NCBI RefSeq assembly: GCF_028623165.1
Contig: NZ_CP117770.1
Location: 227,577-291,576 of the forward strand
Reading direction: 5' to 3'
DNA length: 64,000 nt
From: Nostoc sp. UHCC 0926
Lineage (GTDB): Bacteria > Cyanobacteriota > Cyanobacteriia > Cyanobacteriales > Nostocaceae
Numbering within the stretch: position 1 is the stretch's first letter; every line of letters begins with the position of its first letter. Made by a program: the position numbers and the translations under genes. Shown here piece by piece: positions 33,902-42,001 of the stretch. Below the pieces are notes generated by a model that saw only the letters and a program-made list of their open reading frames with translations, was not told the DNA's origin and ran no database searches.

Positions 33902-34285
33902 ATGTTTGTAGTTCCAGTGCTACCTGCCGAAGATGATTTTGAAGGGATAGAGCCTCTATCCAAAACTGACGCTCCTAAAATGCCGGATATTAATGGAAGT
34001 GACCCTGGAGCAATACAACCGTATTCTTCATGTCCCCAGACTGACAAGCCTGAAGCCTCAACAGATGACGTTTCCCTCAGTGAGTGGGCATCGTGGCGGC
34101 AGTTTTTTTCCCTACTGCTTAGAACCGGGGGTTGGACAGTTGCTGTACTGCTGGCATTCCGCTTTATTTTGATACCGCTTTTGGCAGCTGGCAATACTCC
34201 AGTAGCTTTAACGCTGGCGATCGCTGTCAGCATTTTTCTAGTTCTCTGTGCTACGAGTGCCTTGGTGAGAGAACTCAAAAGGTGA
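33902..34285 (+). CDS. Small two-pass membrane protein
   Basis: 127 aa: acidic Pro/Ser-rich cytoplasmic-type N-terminus, then two hydrophobic segments (about 76-96 and 100-121) and a short basic end LVRELKR. No family recognised. Divergent from the XRE gene and enclosed by the same inverted repeats, so it may travel with the pair. Confidence 0.55.
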   Translation: MFVVPVLPAEDDFEGIEPLSKTDAPKMPDINGSDPGAIQPYSSCPQTDKPEASTDDVSLSEWASWRQFFSLLLRTGGWTVAVLLAFRFILIPLLAAGNTPVALTLAIAVSIFLVLCATSALVRELKR

Positions 34286-34379
34286 GACGGCAAAGCAATC
34301 ACCTTTTGTCCAGGGTCTTTGCGGTAACACCACGACTCAAATTCACTTTTACTCAAATTTTCTCGCTCACGATTGATGG

Positions 34380-34437
34380 TAGCCAGGAGTCACTATGCCA
34401 AAAAAGGCTTTTTATACGAATCGGAAATTTCCGAGCC
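34380..34437 (+). repeat. Right arm of the inverted repeat
   Basis: GAGTCACTATGCCAAAAAA, GGCTTTTTATACGAATCGG, AAATTTCCGAGCC: the partner of 32401-32456 in opposite orientation. The GGGGTCAC-like ends of the two arms face each other. Confidence 0.8.
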
Positions 34438-34491
34438 GCGACCATGCAAAAGTGTTATACGATCACACCCATCCACAAGGCTTATAGGACA

Positions 34492-34770
34492 ATGCTGCGA
34501 TCGCCCGCCCACCTGAAATTCCTCCCCCAGCGCTGTACTCTCTTGACCCAAGCCCAGCCACAGCCTGAAATTTCCTCTAAGAAAAAGGGTAAGGGACAGG
34601 GGAAGCGATCGCACCCCGATTACAGGCAGACAACTATATATATAGATAAAGTTCTGCATCGTCAGCTTTTGCGAATGCTAGAAGATTCAGGTTTTGATGG
34701 TGATTTTTCAGAATGGGTTGAGCAGAAAATGAAGGGTGAGATTGAAAGCCAAAAGGGGCGAGATTCTTAG
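34492..34770 (+). CDS. Ribbon-helix-helix-type DNA-binding protein
   Basis: 92 aa from ATG 34492; the frame is open from 34132, but homology with the broken paralogue at 31535-31895 begins near this ATG. Basic, low-complexity middle (SSKKKGKGQGKRSHPDYR) followed by QTTIYIDKVLHRQLLRMLEDSG, a beta strand plus two helices typical of ribbon-helix-helix regulators. Probably a plasmid repressor or segregation accessory. Confidence 0.55.
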   Translation: MLRSPAHLKFLPQRCTLLTQAQPQPEISSKKKGKGQGKRSHPDYRQTTIYIDKVLHRQLLRMLEDSGFDGDFSEWVEQKMKGEIESQKGRDS

Positions 34771-34819
34771 AGGATCTTCACAAGGCTATCGCTTTTTACA
34801 AAACTTTACATAGTGAAAT

Positions 34820-34996
34820 ATGAATCAGAAAACTTTCCAAATAATGTACAACGCACTTCTTGAAATTGCCAGTGCAAAGACATTTTTTGATGGTGAGAAA
34901 AAGTTGAGTGCGATCGCCAAAAAAGCGCTCAGTGACATTGTGAATAGACAAGATCAAGATGATGCAGATAATAAGCGTAGGCAAAGCCCGCCGTAG
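34820..34996 (+). CDS. 58-aa hypothetical protein ending in a dispersed repeat
   Basis: MNQKTFQIMYNALLEIASAK..., a helical small protein. The last residues (KRRQSPP) and the stop are supplied by a dispersed repeat at about 34974-35003. Followed after 8 bp by the zinc-finger-like gene. The original C-terminus has probably been replaced by the repeat. Confidence 0.45.
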   Translation: MNQKTFQIMYNALLEIASAKTFFDGEKKLSAIAKKALSDIVNRQDQDDADNKRRQSPP

Positions 34997-35004
34997 GCAT
35001 CGCA

Positions 35005-35163
35005 ATGACAGGATATAAAACTACAGATTTACTAATTCATATTGTTTGTTTAAATTGCGGATTTGAGCATTACTTTGAACTAGATTCTCTGCCTAGAGGC
35101 AAAGAACATTGTGAATATTGTGAAGAGTGCAGTGAAAAGTTACCTCTAGAAACTGAGTTATAA
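35005..35163 (+). CDS. 52-aa cysteine-rich (zinc-binding type) protein
   Basis: MTGYKTTDLLIHIVCLNCGF, then CEYCEECSEKL: CxxC and CxxCxxC spaced as in a small treble-clef or ribbon. ATG 35005 lies inside the end of the dispersed repeat. Short spacing to both neighbours suggests one transcript. Confidence 0.5.
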   Translation: MTGYKTTDLLIHIVCLNCGFEHYFELDSLPRGKEHCEYCEECSEKLPLETEL

Positions 35164-35197
35164 ATAGGCGATGCCTACGGCAGTAAACTACGCAGCA

Positions 35198-35818
35198 ATG
35201 ACAGAAAACATTACAGCCTATCCTCTCACCTGGGCAACTATGTATCCTAGAACTCCTTGGCATGGGCGCAAAGAAGCTCGATTTGAAGTCGAGTTTGAAG
35301 TTGCCCGTAATCACTTGCTCAATGAGCTTAGGTTATTGGATGTTGATGATTTTGTTATCTCCAGTAGCATGAGATTACGTCAAGACGGATTACCTTATGC
35401 TAATCTCGCAGAGCCAGACGATCCAGGTGTTGCAGTTTACTTCAGAATTAAAAAGAAAAACTATGTTTTGTGCTGCGATCGCTGGCTCAAAGTAAAGGAT
35501 AATCTTCGAGCTATCGGCTTGCACATTGCAGCTATGCGCGGAATGGAACGCTGGGGAGTAGGAAGTTTAGAACAAGCGTTTATGGGATATCAAGCCTTAC
35601 CACCGGGGGCAGATTTCAGTAAAACAAAATGGTGGGAAGTGCTGGGCGTTGATGTTCGCGCCTCTGATGACGCAGTTAAAGCAGCTTACCGCAAATTAGC
35701 ACGAAAGTATCATCCAGATGGTGGTAGCTCACCTGATTCTGAAAAAATGGCAGTAATTAATATTGCTTATGAAGAAGCAAAGAAAGCTGGTTACAAGTGC
35801 GGTGATTATGATTGGTAG
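35198..35818 (+). CDS. J-domain protein
   Basis: 206 aa from ATG 35198; the frame extends to 35171, but those codons come from a dispersed repeat. The C-terminal 65 residues are a J domain: WWEVLGVDVRASDDAVKAAY, RKLARKYHPDGG with the diagnostic HPD. The N-terminal 130 residues are a cyanobacterial plasmid-type domain (ITAYPLTWATMYPRTPWHGR). J-domain proteins recruit Hsp70 (DnaK); on plasmids they often help replication or partition complexes, which is inference here. Confidence 0.85.
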   Translation: MTENITAYPLTWATMYPRTPWHGRKEARFEVEFEVARNHLLNELRLLDVDDFVISSSMRLRQDGLPYANLAEPDDPGVAVYFRIKKKNYVLCCDRWLKVKDNLRAIGLHIAAMRGMERWGVGSLEQAFMGYQALPPGADFSKTKWWEVLGVDVRASDDAVKAAYRKLARKYHPDGGSSPDSEKMAVINIAYEEAKKAGYKCGDYDW

Positions 35819-35908
35819 ATACCGTAATTACCGCAACCCCGATTTTTTACCTTGTCCGGTCAAACTTCACAATACAACCCGTAATCTTACCGTACAGTCT
35901 GCCGGAGT

Positions 35909-35942
35909 GTATGCCAGATAATAGATTGAAAAACTGGCATAC
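35909..35942. promoter_or_regulatory. Inverted repeat upstream of the 36-42 kb operon
   Basis: GTATGCCAG (35909-35917) and CTGGCATAC (35934-35942), exact complements with 16 bp between, ending 12 bp before ATG 35955. Candidate operator or leader hairpin controlling the operon. Confidence 0.5.
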
Positions 35943-35954
35943 AAAGCGCAGATT

Positions 35955-36566
35955 ATGGCAGACACACAACCAGATACCCTCTCAATTGATGGCGAATCCT
36001 CTCAAAATGTTGAAAATTTTTCTAAAATTTCCATATTAGATTTACAAAAAAAATATGGGATTGAGCGTGATGCTTTCTACGCTCGAAAACGATACTTGCG
36101 GATGGAGACTTGGAAGGAGGGCGGAAAAGGTTATTTGGATGCCGGACAAGTAGCACACATGGACGCACTACACGAACACATTCAACGTACTGGCAGAATG
36201 CAGGGCTATCCAGTACCCGAACCATCTGGCCCAATTGAAGAGGACGAGCAGCCAGCAGCACAAAGCAGCTTGACAGTTTCAGAGACTCAACAAATTACTC
36301 CGACTTACGCACCTAAGCAGAAGCGATCGCAGTCTCCCCAGCAAATTGATGATATCAACGCGATTGTGGAATCTGCAAAAAATAAAGCAGCTGGCACTCT
36401 AATAGCTGAAAATGTCTTGGCTCAACACTTCATTCAAAATCCTGACCTGCTACCAGATGAGCTAAAAACCAAAATCAAAGAATCTGCACAGATGCCTAGT
36501 GTTGACCCTTTCGCATACGCGGACTCATTGATCGGCATCGCAATGGGTTCTATCAGCGCGGCTTGA
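35955..36566 (+). CDS. Hypothetical protein with N-terminal HTH, first gene of the operon
   Basis: 203 aa. About 25-80: ISILDLQKKYGIERDAFYAR and LDAGQVAHMDALHEHI look like a MerR-like helix-turn-helix. A Pro/Gln/Ser linker and a helical C-terminal part (TLIAENVLAQHFIQNPDLLP) follow. Its stop overlaps the next start (TTGA). Probably DNA-binding; it may control the operon or tether the ATPases to DNA. Confidence 0.65.
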   Translation: MADTQPDTLSIDGESSQNVENFSKISILDLQKKYGIERDAFYARKRYLRMETWKEGGKGYLDAGQVAHMDALHEHIQRTGRMQGYPVPEPSGPIEEDEQPAAQSSLTVSETQQITPTYAPKQKRSQSPQQIDDINAIVESAKNKAAGTLIAENVLAQHFIQNPDLLPDELKTKIKESAQMPSVDPFAYADSLIGIAMGSISAA

Positions 36567-37627
36567 AGTTTTTGGGAATGCTGGCAACTGGGGCGATTGT
36601 TGCTGTTAATGGGCTAAATCCCTTATCACTGCTGACATTAGGCATAGGGGGAGTGTTAGCGATGTCTAGCGACAAGCTGCTTCGCATCTACGCCCCAAAT
36701 CTCACCTCAAAACTTTCCTCTAAGAATGAGACTCAGGAACTAACAACTGAAATCATACCCACGCCTGGAGAGAAGTGCCTTGCGGGGGTTCCCCCCGTTG
36801 TGGCAACTTCGGGAGAGTTTCGCATTTATCGACAAGCAGAACTCAACCGGACTACAGCCTCACTTCTAGCAAATGGGGCTATTCTCATAGCTGGCGAGGA
36901 TGGGAGTGGTAAGTCTGTACTAGCGGTCGCAGTTGTGGAAAAGCTACAAGCCGATGGCTTCATGGTGGCATTTATTGAACCGGCAACACCCAAGCAGATG
37001 CTCTTGGAAATTGCCCACCAGTTCGACATACCTACCGAGGATTTGGAGGGAAAATCATTAACAGCTGACAAACTGAAAAGGACGATCGCTGGATTCTTAG
37101 AGGAAAACACAGCCTTTCTCGTCCTCGATGACGCTCACTGTTGCGATGCCAAATTTAGGATGTGGCTTAAACAGTTATGTAAAAGTGGTGTGCCTATGCT
37201 GCTTTTAGCGACAGATCCCCCGCGCAAAGATGTCTTTATTAATATCCCTCGTATTGAATTGAAACCATTGCCTGAACAGGCAATTAGGGAAATCATGATC
37301 CAAGCAGCGGCGGAGAGAGCGATCGCTCTTAAACCCTCGGAATTATCCAAACTCCAGGAAAGAGCCAGTGGTAATCCCATGCTGGCGGCAAGAGCCGTGG
37401 ACGAGGAATACTTAGGGCTAGACGTAGAGTCCGGCGACCATCGCCGCTACTTTGACATCACGCCCTTGATACTGCTGATTGGGATTGGATTCGTGATTGT
37501 ACGCCTGATTGGCAGAGGAACGAACGACCAAGCACTTTATATATTTGGAGGTATCGCCGCCGCTGTATTTATGGGTTTATCCCGCATTCTATATAATTTG
37601 CCACGCGAAAATCAGAGGATACAGTAA
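36563..37627 (+). CDS. Membrane-linked AAA ATPase (ExeA-like)
   Basis: 354 aa, TTG start at 36563 overlapping the previous stop, or ATG 36578. Hydrophobic N-terminal segment (about 5-30), AAA domain with Walker A GEDGSGKS (about 110-117) and Walker B FLVLDDAH (about 187-194), then two C-terminal membrane segments (LILLIGIGFVIVRLI and FGGIAAAVFMGL). It resembles ExeA/GspA-type ATPases that act on envelope assemblies. Both strand-internal repeats TTTCCTCTAAGAAT (about 36715) and ATTCTTAGAGGAAA (about 37094) lie in the coding region. Confidence 0.75.
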   Translation: MKFLGMLATGAIVAVNGLNPLSLLTLGIGGVLAMSSDKLLRIYAPNLTSKLSSKNETQELTTEIIPTPGEKCLAGVPPVVATSGEFRIYRQAELNRTTASLLANGAILIAGEDGSGKSVLAVAVVEKLQADGFMVAFIEPATPKQMLLEIAHQFDIPTEDLEGKSLTADKLKRTIAGFLEENTAFLVLDDAHCCDAKFRMWLKQLCKSGVPMLLLATDPPRKDVFINIPRIELKPLPEQAIREIMIQAAAERAIALKPSELSKLQERASGNPMLAARAVDEEYLGLDVESGDHRRYFDITPLILLIGIGFVIVRLIGRGTNDQALYIFGGIAAAVFMGLSRILYNLPRENQRIQ

Positions 37628-38670
37628 TGCTAGGAATTTCGCACCTATTGATTAGTGGCACAGCTACCAGTTTGCTCCTTGGAACAGCCAGCCCGACTAT
37701 TATCGCAGTGGGTGCGATCGCTGGTTTACTCCCTGATATCGACATCAGCACCTCACCCGCCGGCCGTGTCTTCCCGTGGATAAGCAGTTTTTTTGAAAGC
37801 AGGATGCCACACCGCAGCTGCACTCATAGTTTGGTTGCCAGTGGTGCGATCGCAGTTGTTGGATATGGCGCAGCGCTATTTAATCCCAGCTTCCTCAATC
37901 TCGCTCACGCCCTGAGTGTAGGCTATTTTTTTGGGTGGTTTGCTGACGTGTTTACTCGCGGCGGTGTGGAAATGTTCTGGCCCAGCCCCGTAAGGTGTGT
38001 TTGCCCCGGCAATCGGAACTTGAGGCTGAGAACTGGGAGTAATGCTGAGTATTTCATCCTTATATTGCTGATTGCGATCGCTCTCGCCGTGTTTAACGTT
38101 AACAACTCAGGAGGAATTTTAACCCAATTCAATCGCCTGATTGCTTCCCCCTCTGGTGTACAACACATTTTCAACGAGTCAGGGTCAACTCATTTAATCA
38201 AAGCCAACATTAAAGGGGTCAGGACAGGCGATCGCTCTAGGATAAATGGGCAATATCTAATTATCCAGGTACAGGGAACGGGTTTTTTAGTGCAGAGTGA
38301 CGACGGCAGGATTTACAAGGCATCGACTGAACCCGACAGCCAAATATTCTTAGAGGAAATAACGGCGGATGTTGGACGACCAGCAATCACCAACATTGAA
38401 GCGCTGACTCTGGAGGATGAACCGATTGGGAGTGCGATCGCACAATTTAATCGCACTGGGGCAATGGTTTTTGTAACTGGACAGCTAACGGTTGATGGGC
38501 TGGAAACTTCAGATTTACCCCGTGACCCGTATCAATTCCCTGTTATTAAGGCAACTGATACTAACATCACCCTAGAAGCTGCACCCCTTGCAATTGTCCA
38601 GAAAAGCCTAAGTGAAGAATTCGCCACAGGACAACTACAAGTGAGGGTGATTAATAGCGCCAGTCAATAA
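37627..38670 (+). CDS. YdjM/DUF457-type metal-dependent hydrolase with C-terminal extension
   Basis: 347 aa. The first 170 residues are a multi-pass membrane hydrolase-like domain: SHLLIS, LLPDIDI, HRSCTHS and GWFADVFTRGGVEMFWP are the metal-binding motifs of the YdjM/YfhO-like (DUF457) family. The remaining 175 residues form a soluble extension, mostly beta. Start overlaps the previous stop (TAATG). Catalytic role and substrate unknown. Confidence 0.8.
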   Translation: MLGISHLLISGTATSLLLGTASPTIIAVGAIAGLLPDIDISTSPAGRVFPWISSFFESRMPHRSCTHSLVASGAIAVVGYGAALFNPSFLNLAHALSVGYFFGWFADVFTRGGVEMFWPSPVRCVCPGNRNLRLRTGSNAEYFILILLIAIALAVFNVNNSGGILTQFNRLIASPSGVQHIFNESGSTHLIKANIKGVRTGDRSRINGQYLIIQVQGTGFLVQSDDGRIYKASTEPDSQIFLEEITADVGRPAITNIEALTLEDEPIGSAIAQFNRTGAMVFVTGQLTVDGLETSDLPRDPYQFPVIKATDTNITLEAAPLAIVQKSLSEEFATGQLQVRVINSASQ

Positions 38671-38719
38671 CCCAATGCCCAATCCCCAATGCCTAATGTC
38701 TAACTCCTAACTCCTAACT
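38671..38719. repeat. Tandem heptamer repeat
   Basis: Seven 7-bp units: CCCAATG, CCCAATC, CCCAATG, CCTAATG, TCTAACT, CCTAACT, CCTAACT. It fills the gap between two operon genes. This is the short tandemly repeated class typical of heterocystous cyanobacteria. Confidence 0.85.
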
Positions 38720-38729
38720 TAATAACCCG

Positions 38730-39815
38730 ATGCCCCCTAAACCACTACCAACAGCTACTTTAAAGCCTAATCAATCTAAGAAAAGTACTACAGAGTCAGC
38801 AACAGACGGTATTTTACTAGGTGACAAAGTTTACTGGAATCCTGCAAACCTACCTAATGGTCACATTGCTATCATTGGCGCTTCTGGGAGTGGTAAGACA
38901 CAGACATTAAAAGCGATCGCTTATGAACTTCCGCGCTTCTATCCGAGTGTACGCTGCATAACGATTGATTTTCATGGTGATCAGGAACTTCCTGGCGAGG
39001 TGTGCTACCCGCTCAACATGGAATCACCTTATGGAATTAACCCGTTAGTTGTTGACCTTGACACCAAGGGCGGGGGCCCATCACTGCAAGCGATCGCAGT
39101 CTCAGCCATTCTCAAAAAAGCCCTTACAATGGGCGACAATCAGCAAGGAGCCATGATCGATGTCCTCATTACCTGTTATAAGCAGCGTGGAATTATTCAG
39201 GATGACCCCACCACTTGGAAGCGTGAACCTCCCACTTTTGCTGATGTACGAGAGGAGATAAACAGCAGGATTGAGAGTGGTTGCAAAGAATCATCTAAAA
39301 TTGCCCTCAAACTCGCGGCGATGTTTGAGTATGGAATATTTACCCGTCTTCAGCCGTCACTTGATGCTCAGATTATTCGCTTTGATTTATCGGCACTAGG
39401 AAAGGTGCCGGGACTCGGTGCGATCGCAGCCGAGACATTAATAAAACAGGTAATGGACTCTCACCGCATCATGGGAGAAATTAAGGAGAAAATTCCCAGA
39501 AGTTATTTATTTATTGATGAATGCAAAGAGGCAAAAGATTCAAAAACACTAGATTTAGTATTTGCAGATGGTCGAAAATATGGGCTAGGTGCTGCGGTAG
39601 GCTCTCAAAAAAGAAAAGATATGAGTGATGACGTAATCATGAATAGCTCAACGAAAATTATCTTGGCAGTTGATCAAACTGAGGTTAAACGAATAGCTAA
39701 AGATTTTAGATTTGCCGAAGGCTTGGTTAGTCAGTTACAACCATTAGAAGCCTTAGTACGTATGGGAAGTAACGGAGAAAAATGTAGAATTAAGCCGTTT
39801 TATGAAAGAATTTAA
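38730..39815 (+). CDS. HerA/VirB4-like DNA or protein translocase ATPase
   Basis: 361 aa. Walker A GASGSGKT (about 49-56), Walker B SYLFIDECK (about 256-264) and a late arginine-bearing motif (GLGAAVGSQKRKDMSDDVI) in the arrangement of HerA/FtsK-superfamily pumps. No membrane segment; it would dock on the membrane partners encoded next to it. Overlaps the HlyD-like gene by 14 nt. A role in DNA transfer or secretion is likely from context. Confidence 0.75.
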   Translation: MPPKPLPTATLKPNQSKKSTTESATDGILLGDKVYWNPANLPNGHIAIIGASGSGKTQTLKAIAYELPRFYPSVRCITIDFHGDQELPGEVCYPLNMESPYGINPLVVDLDTKGGGPSLQAIAVSAILKKALTMGDNQQGAMIDVLITCYKQRGIIQDDPTTWKREPPTFADVREEINSRIESGCKESSKIALKLAAMFEYGIFTRLQPSLDAQIIRFDLSALGKVPGLGAIAAETLIKQVMDSHRIMGEIKEKIPRSYLFIDECKEAKDSKTLDLVFADGRKYGLGAAVGSQKRKDMSDDVIMNSSTKIILAVDQTEVKRIAKDFRFAEGLVSQLQPLEALVRMGSNGEKCRIKPFYERI

Positions 39816-41067
39816 TATCAATAACTTAATTACTTATCTTTGCATTGGGCTAGCTGGACTAGTTTTTACAACTAAATATTATCCCCAGAATCAAAAAGCG
39901 GTTGCAGATAGTAAAGCGTTAGCGAGTTCACGAGCGTCAGATCAAGGCAAGGCGGTTATGAAAAATGCTTCTGAGCCTGATCCAGAGGATGATGTAGATG
40001 ATTCTGCTATTTCAATCCTCCAACAAAACCGTCCTCTAAGAATGAGTATCAGTGTTGATAATCCCTCATTTTTAAAGGTCAAACTTAATCAAGAAATTAA
40101 AAAAGGAGATGTAATATCTGATAACTCTACAGAGCGCCATCGCTTAAATAAACAAAAAACATCTGTCAAACTCCAAATTGACAACCTCAAGGGTAAAGCT
40201 ATTCCCAAGCCCTTTGAGCCGAGGGTAACAGTAGGAGTAAAGCGATTACCACCAGCGATTTTCTCAGAGGAAGAGGCAGCGATCGCACAGTCTCAAATGA
40301 AGAAAACGCAGTCTCAATCAATGCTAGAGGCGCGTACACAGCTATTACAAACCGACAACCCAGAACGACGGGCTGAGGCTGAAAACGCTGAAGCTGGCTT
40401 ACAAATTGCTTCTCAAAAGGTGGCAGAGCAGGAGCAAATGATCGGGTCTATGCGGGATATGAAGCTCTCAAGCGAGATTTTGCAGCATGAGGAGGCTGAA
40501 CTTAAAAAGGTGCGATCCGAGATGGATCAAGCTAATTCTGGATTAGACCAAGCCAAAGCCAAGCTTAACGCTTCTGCTATCCTCCAGCAACAAGAATTAC
40601 AACAATTGCAAATAAATGTGCAATTGGCTGAATCTGAATTACAAGTTGCTGAGTCTCGTTATACTGCTGCTCAAAACAGACGACGGCTTTTAGAATACGA
40701 TGCCAGTTTGGACGAGGCACGGCGCGAACAAGAGAGAAACCAAACTTTACAGGAACATTCGCGCCAAGAACAACAATATGCTCAATCTGTAAGGGATCGG
40801 GATTATCAACTAGCACAACTTAATATTTCACTGTCCAACATTGACGATAGACTCGCGCAAATACCCTTACTGCGATCGCCCCGCAATGGTTACATTAGGC
40901 GGATTAAGCCTTGGGTGGGACGCAACGGGAAGTATGAAACAACTATTACTATTAGCGCTGCTGCTATTTCCTCTAAGAATGGGGGAAGCGTTGGCGAAGC
41001 CGGCCGAAGGCATCGCTCTACCAACAACACCACCAGTCCAAATCCCAGTACCCGCACCACCCGCTAA
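39802..41067 (+). CDS. HlyD-like periplasmic adaptor
   Basis: 421 aa. One N-terminal membrane anchor (LITYLCIGLAGLVFTTKYYP), a short beta region (LRMSISVDNPSFLKVKLNQE, lipoyl-like half), a long coiled-coil hairpin (about 150-350) and the second half (LRSPRNGYIRRIKPWVGR). This is the plan of membrane fusion proteins linking an inner membrane pump to an outer membrane channel. Residues ALASSRAS (about 38-45) come from a dispersed repeat. The C-terminal 45 codons overlap the next gene in another frame. Confidence 0.75.
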   Translation: MKEFNINNLITYLCIGLAGLVFTTKYYPQNQKAVADSKALASSRASDQGKAVMKNASEPDPEDDVDDSAISILQQNRPLRMSISVDNPSFLKVKLNQEIKKGDVISDNSTERHRLNKQKTSVKLQIDNLKGKAIPKPFEPRVTVGVKRLPPAIFSEEEAAIAQSQMKKTQSQSMLEARTQLLQTDNPERRAEAENAEAGLQIASQKVAEQEQMIGSMRDMKLSSEILQHEEAELKKVRSEMDQANSGLDQAKAKLNASAILQQQELQQLQINVQLAESELQVAESRYTAAQNRRRLLEYDASLDEARREQERNQTLQEHSRQEQQYAQSVRDRDYQLAQLNISLSNIDDRLAQIPLLRSPRNGYIRRIKPWVGRNGKYETTITISAAAISSKNGGSVGEAGRRHRSTNNTTSPNPSTRTTR

Positions 41068-42001
41068 AACTCTGACAACCCCGCCACAACCGACTACTGG
41101 GGATTCTGACACACCAGACGAGACAGCCCAAGAAGAACAACCACAGGATAATTTATCGCCAGAGGAGGCACAGCAGGCGGATCAGGATGCTGATTCAAAG
41201 TTGCCTAAACCTGAGCAAAATCCTTTTAACAAGCCCAGCATCGATGTGATCCTTGAGAGAGAAATGAATGATGATATGTGGCGGCTGCTGCGCGGGGGAT
41301 TGCCCTGTTTGGAAACATCAGCTGTGTGTTTGCAACAGCTTCAGGAGAAAGCGATCGCTCAAAGTCCCTTACTCAAAGAAATTGATACCCGCATTGCTGA
41401 GGCTAATTCTCGCATTGAGGAGGCAAAAGTAAGGAATAAAAAATCTATTCAACTGTCCATATTAACTCCAGGATTACAGTATTTACTTGGCCCCACACCA
41501 ACAGCAGGGCAACCACAACCAGCAGGGACGGGATTGATTGATAATATCGCCGGGATATTTAGCGGGAAAACCAACCTAATCAACGGGCTGCTTAACGTAA
41601 TAGGCATACCACTATTCCAGGGAAGCCAAGGAGGAAATGCTGACGCGCAGCGCAATGCGATCGCAATCTCTGATATCCAAGTAAAAGTGGCCGAACTTCA
41701 GCGCAGCCGCGCACAATTGGCTGATACTATCAGGGATAAAGTAGCACAATCACTTATCAGTTTTGATGAGGCAAGAACAGATTTTCAAACTGCTCAGGTA
41801 GTAGCATCAAGAGCAGTTGACCAATTCAAAGTATTTGAGTTGCGTTATGTCAGGGGTAATTCTGACACTGAAAGTTATCTAACTAGACAGAATGCTTTAG
41901 ACAATCAAAAAGCCCAAACTTATCGGGCTTGGGCTAAGATGAGGCGTAGTTTATTTACAATCAAGTTACTAGTTCTCAATGTTAAGGATGCTGAGATTTA
42001 G
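40934..42001 (+). CDS. TolC-like outer-membrane-efflux-type protein
   Basis: 355 aa from ATG 40934 (frame open from 40841). Signal peptide MKQLLLLALLLFPLRMGEALA, then a Pro/Thr-rich linker and a coiled-coil domain (EIDTRIAEANSRIEEAKVRN ... QVVASRAVDQFKVFELRYVR) resembling half of a TolC-family helical barrel. Part of the signal peptide region (EALAKPAEGIAL) is encoded by a dispersed repeat. It overlaps the HlyD-like gene by 134 nt and the convergent secreted-protein gene by 4 nt. Confidence 0.7.
   Translation: MKQLLLLALLLFPLRMGEALAKPAEGIALPTTPPVQIPVPAPPAKTLTTPPQPTTGDSDTPDETAQEEQPQDNLSPEEAQQADQDADSKLPKPEQNPFNKPSIDVILEREMNDDMWRLLRGGLPCLETSAVCLQQLQEKAIAQSPLLKEIDTRIAEANSRIEEAKVRNKKSIQLSILTPGLQYLLGPTPTAGQPQPAGTGLIDNIAGIFSGKTNLINGLLNVIGIPLFQGSQGGNADAQRNAIAISDIQVKVAELQRSRAQLADTIRDKVAQSLISFDEARTDFQTAQVVASRAVDQFKVFELRYVRGNSDTESYLTRQNALDNQKAQTYRAWAKMRRSLFTIKLLVLNVKDAEI

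Noticed and set aside
32401..34437. Composite Tn3-type transposon around the PIN/XRE genes
   Set aside because: The GGGGTCAC ends resemble Tn3-family ends, but they point inward and no transposase or resolvase lies between the arms.
38671..38719. CRISPR array
   Set aside because: Seven-bp tandem units without spacers; a short tandem repeat, not CRISPR. No cas genes in the window.
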